From: Nitrospirota bacterium | GTDB taxonomy: Bacteria; Nitrospirota; Thermodesulfovibrionia; Thermodesulfovibrionales; UBA6898 | Reading direction: 5' to 3' | DNA: 64,000 nucleotides | NCBI GenBank assembly: GCA_021811105.1 | Contig: JAJZPM010000001.1 | Location: forward strand, 229,932 to 293,931 | Shown here: positions 28,381-36,455 of the stretch, one piece after another | Layout of the letters: each line of letters opens with the position of its first letter | How positions within the stretch are numbered: position 1 is the first letter of the stretch | The notes under the pieces: generated by a model | Databases searched by the model: none | The model's input: the letters and a program-made list of their open reading frames with translations, nothing else | Told to the model about the DNA's origin: nothing | Position numbers and translations under genes: made by a program

Positions 28381-31300
28381 ATGACTACACGACGTAAAAT
28401 ATTCCTGCTGCTCTCAGGTTTGCCGGTGCTGATCTTCATCCTGTCAGTCGTGCTCTATTTTTCAGCCGCGAAGCTCATCAATTCAGAATCGGTAAAAGAA
28501 AAAATAAATTCCTATCTCATGGGGAAGGCCGGCGTCAGTGTCACTTACGGGAATTCGGAATTTCACCTTTTTCCCCTTCCCGAACTCATTTTTCATCAGG
28601 TGAATATATCAATACCCGGCAAGGCAGAAGGTTCAATTGCGTCCCTCAGGGTATATCCGGACCTTTTGTCACTCATGAAGGGCAGGGTAGGGATTGCAAA
28701 GGCAAGCCTTGAAACGCCGCACTTCACCTTTAAGATCCCTAAAGACACGAAAAAGCCTTCTCTGGAGGAGATCGAGGAGAAGGTCCGTTCGGTGGTCCAT
28801 TATCTGGTATCAACAACACCGGGTCTTCGTATGGCCATACGGCATGGCAAACTTGATTTCATAATGGAGGACAAAACCGCTTTCTCTTTCGATATGATTC
28901 AGTCGCGGCTCAGTGCCTCAAAAAAAACAGTGGATATTGAACTGAACAGCAGGTCGAACCTCTGGGATGATTTTTCAATCTCGTCTTCAATAAAAGCGGA
29001 GGGCCTGAAAAGCGAAGGGACTATCCTGCTCACGCATCTCCATCCCGATATCCTTATCGCGCGACTCTCAAAGGAAACAGCCGGGCAGGTAGGAGTTTCC
29101 GACGTTGATCTGTCGGCGAAATTCGAGACAACGGGCCTTAGAACTGTAAATGCGTCAATCGAGAGTTCGGCATCCGCACTGTCAGTTTCGAGAGGGAAAA
29201 AACGTCTGGAGATGGGAGGCACGACAATAAAATGCGGCATAGAAATCAAACCGGACGTTTTATCACTGCGTGTCAAACAGGCAAAGATCAGCCGGCCGGC
29301 CCTGAATTTGTCCGGGCTATATACCCTTAACCGCAATTCCGGCATCATAACAGTCGACATCCGGGGGAAATCAATGGCGGTTGAGCCTCTTCGCAAGTCT
29401 GCGCTCGACCTCGGGGGGGACATACCTATCATCAGATCCATCTTTACTATCGTACAGGGCGGTGAGATTTCTGGTCTCCGTGTTCATACTACCGGGAAAT
29501 CCCCGGAAGAACTGGGGGGAACGAAGAATATCAGTATAGCCGGAAAAATGAGGGCCGGGGTTGTCTATATAGAGTCCAGGGATCTCACGTTTCAGAATGT
29601 CGCAGGTGACGTGCTCATCTCAGGGGGGATCCTCGAAGGCAGCAATATCGGGGCCTCCCTGGGGAACAACCGCTGTAGTGGAGGAAAGCTGCGGGTCGGC
29701 CTGAAGGGAGACGACGCCCCTTTCCATCTCGATATACGGGTAAGGGCCGATATGGAGCAATTACCCGCCGTTCTTAAACATAAGAACCTTCTGAAAAACG
29801 AAGCAGTCCTTCATGAAATGGACCGTCTCCACAACCTCCGGGGAAGTGCGGAGGGCAGGCTGATACTTGGTGACCGGCTTGATTCAGTCCATGTGAAGAT
29901 CGCCGTTGATAACATGGATATAATGGCGCGCTATGAACCTTTGCCTTTTCCGCTTGCAGTGACGGGGGGGAAATTCTTCTTCGATGAAAAAACCGTGGGG
30001 CTGGCAGACTCAGCGGGCAGCATCGGAGGGTCTTCCTTCTCCGGTTTGACTGCCCGGCTCAGTCTTAAAGACCCCTACGATCTTGAAATCACCGGCGGGC
30101 GACTATCGATCTCTGCTGATGAAATCTTCCCGTGGATTACGTCGTTCGAAGGGGTCAGGCCGGTCCTCAAGGATGTGCGCTCTGTAAAAGGTTCGATCTT
30201 TGTCTCCTCTATGGACCTCCGGGGACCTCTTTATCAGCCAAAGGAATGGAAGTTCAAGGTGAACGGCGAGGCAAAAAAGCTCACCCTCGATGCAGCGTTC
30301 CTTCCGGGCAAGGCAGAAGAGATGAGCGGGATGTTCGCGGTAACGCAGAACGAACTGTCCCTGAAGGACATGCGGTCGAAGATCATCGACAGTCTGATCA
30401 CGGTTACAGGCTCTGTCAGGGAATTCCCTTCCGATATCAGGAGCATTGACTTTGCCCTGCAGGGAGAGATAGGGCCGAAAGTTACTGCATGGACCGCGGG
30501 ATTGATCAATCTTCCAGCTGAGATTAAGATTCGCGCCCCCTTTTCTGTAACGGATGCAATCCTGTCGATCGAAAAGGGCAGGAAAACAGCGTTCAACGGA
30601 GGGCTCTTATTCGGTCGGGGGACACAGGTGTCCCTCTTCGTGACGAAAACCCCTGATTCAACGACTATCCGTGATTTGACAGTAAAGGACCGAAGCCACA
30701 ATCTTGACGCCAGTGTAGTGCTCACCAGGGAGGCGATGGATGCCTCCTTCAAGGGGACACTGGCCCCGCAGACCATCAATGCCATCTTCGAAAAGAGCAT
30801 ATATTCTGATGCTTCACTCGATGGCGCTTTCAGGACCCATATTGTTATTGAGCATCCACAGCAATCCACTGCTGAAGGAAGGTTGAAGGGGGAAAATATT
30901 CCGGTCCCCTGGAACCGCGACATTCCACTGGTTGTTAGGCATATCGCACTCGAAGCAAAGGAGCAGGGTGTTGTTATCGACACGGCGGAACTCGCGGCAG
31001 GAGACATGACGTTCAAGGTCAAAGGGACACTCTCCATTCTGCCGGAATGGTTTGCTGTTGACATGGACGTCTCCTCCAACGGAATTGAGTGGGAAACTTT
31101 AGAAGACATGCTGCGCAACGGAAAGCGTGCGGTCCACAGAGAGAAGGCGGCCGGATTTCTGAAAAATTTCCCGTTAAGAGGGACTCTGAAACTCCATTCG
31201 GATTTCTTCCGATACCGGAAATTCAGATGGGAACCCTTTTATGCTGATGTTTCTTTCGACGGCAAAACATTACTAATAACGCCAAAGAAGGCTGCACTCT

Positions 31301-32013
31301 GCGGCGTCTCCGCTACCGGGTCTATAGGTATAACAGAGCAGGGCTTAAAAATGGATATTGCGCTTTCCGCGAAGGACATCGCTTTTGAGCCCACGATTCT
31401 CTGTCTAACAGATAAAAACGCCGATTTCACCGGCACATTTCAGCTGGAAGGACGCCTGAAGGGTGAGGGAAAGATCGGGGAGCTCGCGGACAGGGCAAGC
31501 GGCACCTTTACCCTTTCCGCTAAAAACGGAAAGATACTCAAATCAAAGTCACTCAACAAGACCTTGGATCTCCTGAATAAGTCGGAGAACTTCAAGGGAC
31601 AATTTCCGGACCTTGACAGGGAGATTATCAGCTATACCGATTTGAAACTGCGCGGTGTCGTCCGGGAGCACAAAATTCAGATCGAGGAAGGGATGCTCGA
31701 TACCTCTGTTATGGAAATAATGGCGCGCGGTTATCTCGATGTCAGTAATGAGACCATCGATCTCAACGCCTTTTTGTCCCCTCTGAAGGCGGTCAACCGG
31801 GTGGTGAGAAGGATACCGATTCTGGGATATATATTGGGAGGCAGTCTGATATCCATCCCGATGAAAATATCAGGAAATATGAAGGACCCGCAGGTAACAT
31901 TCTTATCTCCGTCAGCCATAGGCTCTGAAACATTAGGCATCGTAGAGAGGATCTTTAAACTGCCGATTAAGCTCGTGGAACCGATATTCCCGGCCAAAAA
32001 CAAAGATGAATGA
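28381..32013 (+). CDS. Giant AsmA-like membrane-anchored protein
   Basis: 1210 aa. One N-terminal membrane helix (residues 8-30), an AsmA-like start (LINSESVKEKINSYLMGKAGVSVTYG with HLFPLPELIFHQVNISIP), long repeating beta-groove units, and a C-terminal AsmA_2/DUF3971-like end (NRVVRRIPILGYILGGSLISIPMKISGNMKDPQVTFLSP). AsmA/YhdP/TamB proteins bridge the periplasm with a hydrophobic groove that carries phospholipids to the outer membrane. This fits the Mla operon at the left edge. It stands alone here; a convergent minus-strand operon ends 77 bp away. Confidence 0.88.
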   Translation: MTTRRKIFLLLSGLPVLIFILSVVLYFSAAKLINSESVKEKINSYLMGKAGVSVTYGNSEFHLFPLPELIFHQVNISIPGKAEGSIASLRVYPDLLSLMKGRVGIAKASLETPHFTFKIPKDTKKPSLEEIEEKVRSVVHYLVSTTPGLRMAIRHGKLDFIMEDKTAFSFDMIQSRLSASKKTVDIELNSRSNLWDDFSISSSIKAEGLKSEGTILLTHLHPDILIARLSKETAGQVGVSDVDLSAKFETTGLRTVNASIESSASALSVSRGKKRLEMGGTTIKCGIEIKPDVLSLRVKQAKISRPALNLSGLYTLNRNSGIITVDIRGKSMAVEPLRKSALDLGGDIPIIRSIFTIVQGGEISGLRVHTTGKSPEELGGTKNISIAGKMRAGVVYIESRDLTFQNVAGDVLISGGILEGSNIGASLGNNRCSGGKLRVGLKGDDAPFHLDIRVRADMEQLPAVLKHKNLLKNEAVLHEMDRLHNLRGSAEGRLILGDRLDSVHVKIAVDNMDIMARYEPLPFPLAVTGGKFFFDEKTVGLADSAGSIGGSSFSGLTARLSLKDPYDLEITGGRLSISADEIFPWITSFEGVRPVLKDVRSVKGSIFVSSMDLRGPLYQPKEWKFKVNGEAKKLTLDAAFLPGKAEEMSGMFAVTQNELSLKDMRSKIIDSLITVTGSVREFPSDIRSIDFALQGEIGPKVTAWTAGLINLPAEIKIRAPFSVTDAILSIEKGRKTAFNGGLLFGRGTQVSLFVTKTPDSTTIRDLTVKDRSHNLDASVVLTREAMDASFKGTLAPQTINAIFEKSIYSDASLDGAFRTHIVIEHPQQSTAEGRLKGENIPVPWNRDIPLVVRHIALEAKEQGVVIDTAELAAGDMTFKVKGTLSILPEWFAVDMDVSSNGIEWETLEDMLRNGKRAVHREKAAGFLKNFPLRGTLKLHSDFFRYRKFRWEPFYADVSFDGKTLLITPKKAALCGVSATGSIGITEQGLKMDIALSAKDIAFEPTILCLTDKNADFTGTFQLEGRLKGEGKIGELADRASGTFTLSAKNGKILKSKSLNKTLDLLNKSENFKGQFPDLDREIISYTDLKLRGVVREHKIQIEEGMLDTSVMEIMARGYLDVSNETIDLNAFLSPLKAVNRVVRRIPILGYILGGSLISIPMKISGNMKDPQVTFLSPSAIGSETLGIVERIFKLPIKLVEPIFPAKNKDE

Positions 32014-32090
32014 TCCTGTGCTCTTGCGGGTCATTATTCTTTTGAATTTGAGTCCCGATGAGAACGGCGCCACCTACCCGGTTCTCACCC

Positions 32091-33146
32091 TCAATCCCCG
32101 GGCTGTCCCCTAAGCAACTTGCGGATGGCAGAGGCCTGCCAGACAGCGAGGCCGGGCATGCCGATGAGCAACTCTCTCACCCGACGAGCAAGAGAGAGGG
32201 CAAGGGCAACTGCCGGCTCAATGCCTAGTGCCGCTCCCACCAGCACATATCCTCCTTCCTGGATTCCCAGGCCGCCCGGCACTGCAAAGGCCCCTGTCCT
32301 GATTGCCTGGCCAAGGCTCTCGAAGAGCAGGGCGGTGCCGATGTCGACCGGATGGCCCAGGAGGCGTAGGGCAAACCAGACTTCGCCAACTCCGAGTATC
32401 CAGGCCGCCATGTGCCAGAAACCGGAAACGATCAGGGCAGGCCGGTCGCGGTAGAGACGCTTCACCTCCGCATCCATTGTCGCAGCTCCGTCGGAGAGGG
32501 ATGCCTGTCCCAGGCCTCCGAGGAACCGTCCTGAAACCCGGACGACGAGGCCGAAAAACCCTCTTCTCTGGACAAAATAGAACCCTCCCAGCAGGATCGC
32601 CATGATCCCTGTCCCGGCGATGACGATCAGAAGGGGCCTCCCGCCGCCAATTGTCGGCGCGGCAAGGCCGAGGCCGAAGAGGGTGAAGAGTATCTGGGAC
32701 AGGACGACGAGGGTGACGTCGATGACAACACTAGCCCCGGCGCGGCCGACAGGCACTCCCCGGTCTGCGAGGAGCCACGCCTTTACCACATTCCCTCCCA
32801 TCTGGAGGACCGGAAGGAGATCATTGATCGACTCGCCGATCCAGCGGGCCTTGAGCATCGTGCGGCGTGGGGGCCTCAGGTCCTCCTGGATGAGGCGCCG
32901 CCAGCCCATGGCATCGGCCCACATCGGAGGAAGATGGAAAAGGGCGATGACAACTATTCCCCATCCTGCCCTGCCGAGAGCCTCAGCTACATCTCCGATC
33001 CCCTGCCAGGCGATGACTACGGCAAAAAGGGCGATCCCGGCGGCAAGTCCGGCGTGTGCGGTGCGGGAGCGTAACAGAACCCGCAGTGTACTCGTCGGTG
33101 TCCTTCCCGGGGATTGCCCCGGCTGTAGGTCGGAAGGGAGTTCCAT
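32091..33146 (-). CDS. LPG-synthase-like/HpnL-type polytopic membrane protein
   Basis: 351 aa with about eight helices. Seen: RWIGESINDLLPVLQMGGNVVKAWLL and the C-terminal GQAIRTGAFAVPGGLGIQEGGYVLVGAALGI with SLARRVRELLIGMPGL, signatures of the UPF0104/lysylphosphatidylglycerol-synthase membrane domain and of HpnL, linked with hopanoid or lipid transfer between membranes. The soluble LPG transferase domain is absent. It lies 24 bp after the aminotransferase on the same strand, so the two are co-transcribed. Likely role: flipping or transporting the modified lipid made by the operon; this is inference. Confidence 0.82.
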   Translation of the reverse strand: MELPSDLQPGQSPGRTPTSTLRVLLRSRTAHAGLAAGIALFAVVIAWQGIGDVAEALGRAGWGIVVIALFHLPPMWADAMGWRRLIQEDLRPPRRTMLKARWIGESINDLLPVLQMGGNVVKAWLLADRGVPVGRAGASVVIDVTLVVLSQILFTLFGLGLAAPTIGGGRPLLIVIAGTGIMAILLGGFYFVQRRGFFGLVVRVSGRFLGGLGQASLSDGAATMDAEVKRLYRDRPALIVSGFWHMAAWILGVGEVWFALRLLGHPVDIGTALLFESLGQAIRTGAFAVPGGLGIQEGGYVLVGAALGIEPAVALALSLARRVRELLIGMPGLAVWQASAIRKLLRGQPGD

Positions 33147-33170
33147 TACTTTATCTGCCGGTCGCGGCGA

Positions 33171-34550
33171 CTATCGCAGGGCAACCCTTGCCAGACGGGA
33201 GCCGACTTCCCAGATAGGTCCAGGGAACCGGTGGGCCGCCGCGAGGACCTGGTCGAACGCCGCGATGAACCGGTCCGCATCGGCATGGTCAAAGACGAGG
33301 GGAGGGATGAGTTTGATGATGTCTCTGCCGTGGCCGGAGACCTGTGCCAGGATGTGGTGGTCCATGATCAGGGGCACGAGGATCGATTGGCAGAAGAGGT
33401 CCTTGTGGATCCCATGGATCATCTTCCATCCTGTCCTTAGAGAAAGCGACCGGGGCTCGCCGAATTCGATAGCGATCATGAGGCCAAGGCCCCTTACCTC
33501 CCGGATGAGTTCGTACTTCGCCGCCAGCTCCCTGAGCCGGTCCACGAGATATGCCCCTATGAGGGCGCTGTTTTCGATGAGTCCCTCCTCCCTGATCACC
33601 TCCAGGGTAATCAAACCGCAGACAGCGGCGAGATCGTTTTGGCCGAAGGTCGTGGAGTGGACCATGCACCGGTCCATGGAGCTGAAAACCTTTTCATATA
33701 CCTTGCGCGGGTAAAGGATGGCCCCAATCGGGCAGTATCCGCCGGAGAGAGATTTTGAGAGGGTCATAATGTCCGGCACCACGTTCCAGTGGTCGCAGCC
33801 GAATAGCTTCCCGGTGCGTCCGAAACCTGTCTGGACCTCGTCGGCAATGAAGAGTGTCCCATACCGGCTGCAGATCTCGCGGGCCTTGGGGAGAAAGTCG
33901 TCGGGAGGAATAAAGACGCCGTGGCCGATCACCGGTTCCACCACAAAAGCCGCCATGTCGCCCCGCGAAAGCTCGGCCTCCAGCCGTGCAGTGTCGCCGA
34001 AAGGTACCTCTGTCCCGCCGTTCAGGACCGCCTCATAGTCAGCCCTGAACTCTTTGCATCCGTTGACAGCAAGGGTGCCGAGGGTCAGTCCGTGGTATCC
34101 CTGGTCGCAGTACACGAACCTCTTCCTGCGGGTGTAGGCGTGGGCAAATTTCAGGGCGCCGTCGAGTGCCTCCGCCCCTGAGTTGCAGAAAAAAACAGTG
34201 TCGAGACCCGGCGGGGCGAATTCTTCCACGAGCTTCTGGGCGAGAAGACCCGCGAAAAGCTGGGTCCCCATCTTCACCAGGTTGGGGCTGTCCAGATCCA
34301 GATACTGCCGGATGGCATCTTTGACCCTGGGATGAGAACGTCCCACCGCAAAGACCCCGAAGCCGGCAAGCATGTCAAGGTAGTCGTTGCCCTTGTCGTC
34401 CCAGAGATGGGCGCCTTGCCCCAGCACATACACGGGGTCGAACCCGAGGGTCTTGAGGACCTTTGCCATCTGCGGGTTGATGTACTCCGAGAGGAGCGAG
34501 AGCTGCTTGCCCTGAGAGCGTTGCATAATTTCACGGAGGTCAAATGGCAT
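33171..34550 (-). CDS. Class III PLP-dependent aminotransferase (HpnO-like)
   Basis: 459 aa. Class III motifs: LDMLAGFGVFAVGRSHP, FFCNSGAEALDGALKFA, LFIADEVQTGFGRTG (Asp binding the PLP ring), TLSKSLSGGYCPIGAI with the Schiff-base Lys, and VRGLGLMIAIEF. A non-standard long N terminus (LSEYINPQMAKVLKTLGFDPVYV) and C-terminal DHHILAQVSGHGRDIIKLIPPLV resemble HpnO, the enzyme that makes aminobacteriohopanetriol, and related lipid-linked aminotransferases. Acetylornithine-type function is less likely because no arginine genes are nearby. It is the middle gene of a sulfotransferase-aminotransferase-membrane protein operon. Confidence 0.84.
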   Translation of the reverse strand: MPFDLREIMQRSQGKQLSLLSEYINPQMAKVLKTLGFDPVYVLGQGAHLWDDKGNDYLDMLAGFGVFAVGRSHPRVKDAIRQYLDLDSPNLVKMGTQLFAGLLAQKLVEEFAPPGLDTVFFCNSGAEALDGALKFAHAYTRRKRFVYCDQGYHGLTLGTLAVNGCKEFRADYEAVLNGGTEVPFGDTARLEAELSRGDMAAFVVEPVIGHGVFIPPDDFLPKAREICSRYGTLFIADEVQTGFGRTGKLFGCDHWNVVPDIMTLSKSLSGGYCPIGAILYPRKVYEKVFSSMDRCMVHSTTFGQNDLAAVCGLITLEVIREEGLIENSALIGAYLVDRLRELAAKYELIREVRGLGLMIAIEFGEPRSLSLRTGWKMIHGIHKDLFCQSILVPLIMDHHILAQVSGHGRDIIKLIPPLVFDHADADRFIAAFDQVLAAAHRFPGPIWEVGSRLARVALR

Positions 34551-34675
34551 GAATATCTCCTAGTGAAAATTTATCATCAAAGCGCTTAAAACATCAACTT
34601 TCGTATTAGTCAAGACGGCGTATGACCTCAGGAGCCGGGCCGGGACGCCAGTCGGGGTCTGCCTGCATCCCTTCC

Positions 34676-35998
34676 TCAAAGTCCGAACCGCTCCCGGTAG
34701 GCGGCATATCGCCTCTCCTCCTCATCACGGTCCAGGCCGAACTCTTCCAGTCTGTAATGATGTTTCCCGAAGCGGTCCTTAGGGTGCTGAAGGAGAAAAC
34801 CCCGGACCCTCTCTCCCATGTCATCCGGCAGCTGCATATCGAAGCTTCGATATACCTTCTTTACTGCGCCTGCAGGATCGGAGATCAGGTCGGAGTAATA
34901 AAGGTCGAGGAAGCGTTCTGCAGGAGCGCAGCCCCGATCACGGGAGCGGACCGCTCTGCCTATCGCCTCGGCCCATCTCCGGCTGCACTCCGGCCCCACC
35001 TCGATGGGGTCGACGTCGTCGCTGAATGCGCTGCGGAGGGTGGCGGTCAGACTCGCGTTCGAGGCAGTCACCTTTAACGGATCACGGTGGGTCATTACAA
35101 CGCATGCATCCGGATAGGCCCAAAACAGCGCCTCGAAGTCGAACATGTGCGCCGGGGCCTTGAGGACCCATCGTTCCCCGGGGCACCGCCACTGGAGGTG
35201 CTGCAGGAACCTGCGATGCACCTCATACGCATCCCGGAGGTCCCTGCCCCCGAGCCATTCGAGGTAGGACGGCAGGCGATAAGTGGTCTCGAACTGATAA
35301 CTCAAAAAGGAGTGGCTTAGGATTATCAGACACTCCTCAGGAAGGCGGGCCCCGACAGGATGGATCCTGTCAAAACCCCTCACAAGGCGGCGGAACCATT
35401 TGATCTGGCTTTCCACCTGCTGGATCCGCCGGTCTGTATGATAGGTTGCGGCATCCGGTGACGGAGACGGGTACATCGTCTGCCATGTCAGGGGCACCCT
35501 GTTGGCAGGGTCGAGGGCGAGCAGGCTGTGGAGCAAGGTCGTCCCTGTCCGGGGAAGCCCGGTGATAATAACGGGCCGGCGGATCTCCTCCACTGCGATC
35601 ACTGGATTCCGCTTTCGTTCCTCCTCCATCCGGAGATTGTTGGCGAGCAGGCGAATCAGGTCCTCCCTCGCTGCAAGACGCCCCATGGGATTCAGGCAGG
35701 CCTCAGTCTCCATTGAATCGATGAGACGGCGGAGGGGTTCCTGAAAGGGCAGGGCGCCGAAGTCGTCGAGACCGGTCTTCCGGCGGGCCGAATCGATGAG
35801 TCCTTCCTCTATGAGTCCCGCCTGAGCATATCGGCCGAGCAGACGTGACCCGGCATTAATGGCGTGGATAATGACTGAGCGCTCCACCTTCCAGCGCACG
35901 CGGCTGCCGGCAGCGGCGCCTCCTCCCCGCATTCCGGCGGAAGGCCCCGCAGGGGCCGAAAGCGAAAAGTCTTTCTTGTTTTGTCTTCCGGACAACAT
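34676..35998 (-). CDS. PAPS-dependent sulfotransferase family protein
   Basis: 440 aa. The PAPS 5'-phosphosulfate loop RPVIITGLPRTGTTLLHSL is at residues 141-158, followed by SHSFLSYQFET, ERWVLKAPAHMFDFEAL, the 3'-phosphate-binding VVMTHRDPLKVTASNASL region (Arg-Asp-Pro and Ser), and a typical C-terminal KDRFGKHHYRLEEFGL. This pattern is the Sulfotransf_3 group, whose targets include lipids, sterols and glycans. The first 35 residues are low-complexity and a later start is possible. First gene of the three-gene minus-strand operon; the gap to the aminotransferase is 125 bp. Confidence 0.88.
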   Translation of the reverse strand: MLSGRQNKKDFSLSAPAGPSAGMRGGGAAAGSRVRWKVERSVIIHAINAGSRLLGRYAQAGLIEEGLIDSARRKTGLDDFGALPFQEPLRRLIDSMETEACLNPMGRLAAREDLIRLLANNLRMEEERKRNPVIAVEEIRRPVIITGLPRTGTTLLHSLLALDPANRVPLTWQTMYPSPSPDAATYHTDRRIQQVESQIKWFRRLVRGFDRIHPVGARLPEECLIILSHSFLSYQFETTYRLPSYLEWLGGRDLRDAYEVHRRFLQHLQWRCPGERWVLKAPAHMFDFEALFWAYPDACVVMTHRDPLKVTASNASLTATLRSAFSDDVDPIEVGPECSRRWAEAIGRAVRSRDRGCAPAERFLDLYYSDLISDPAGAVKKVYRSFDMQLPDDMGERVRGFLLQHPKDRFGKHHYRLEEFGLDRDEEERRYAAYRERFGL

Positions 35999-36215
35999 AA
36001 AAAAATCATACCATGGAAAGCGAAAAATATCCTCGGTCCGTGTACAGTCTCGGAACTTATCCCCGCTCGTAGGCTGGGTATTGCGAGCGTAGGAACGACA
36101 GGAGAGTCTCGCAGAAAAACCGGGTTAGATAAGGGCGGTGAGCGAACAGAGCCGGGAGCGCCGGGGACAAATTCTTTCCATGAACAGACGGACGGTCCGG
36201 CAACGTGGGAATTTG
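35999..36215. other. Gap between divergent loci, no gene recognised
   Basis: Roughly 215 bp upstream of the sulfotransferase operon (minus) and the hydrogenase relic (plus). The minus-strand promoter of the sulfotransferase operon should lie here, but no convincing -35/-10 pair is visible. Confidence 0.4.
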
Positions 36216-36380
36216 AATAGAATAACTTTCAGCTTGACACGTGTCGAAGGACACGGCAATATACGCATCGTGATCAAAGATGGCGAGGTCAAGGAGTCGC
36301 GCTGGGATGTGTGGAGACGCCCGGGGTCGTTCACCTGGCGCAGCGTCCTCGCCTCAACCGGACAGCCGGCGGTGATGAGG
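36216..36380 (+). pseudogene. N-terminal relic of a NiFe hydrogenase large subunit
   Basis: The frame reads NRITFSLTRVEGHGNIRIVI and continues KDGEVKESRWDV, the conserved N terminus of group 3/4-type NiFe hydrogenase alpha subunits (RVEGHG includes the L0-type motif). A one-base slip at about 36313 restores VETPGVV, as the family expects, but then homology fades and stops at about 36380. The RxCGxC nickel-ligand motifs are absent. This is a decayed stump of about 50 codons sitting directly ahead of pta. Confidence 0.72.
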
Positions 36381-36455
36381 TGATAAGATGATAAGATGAT
36401 AGAATACATTATGACGTTACCGCGAACTCGGGCGTGAGCAGGGCAGGAGGTGAAC

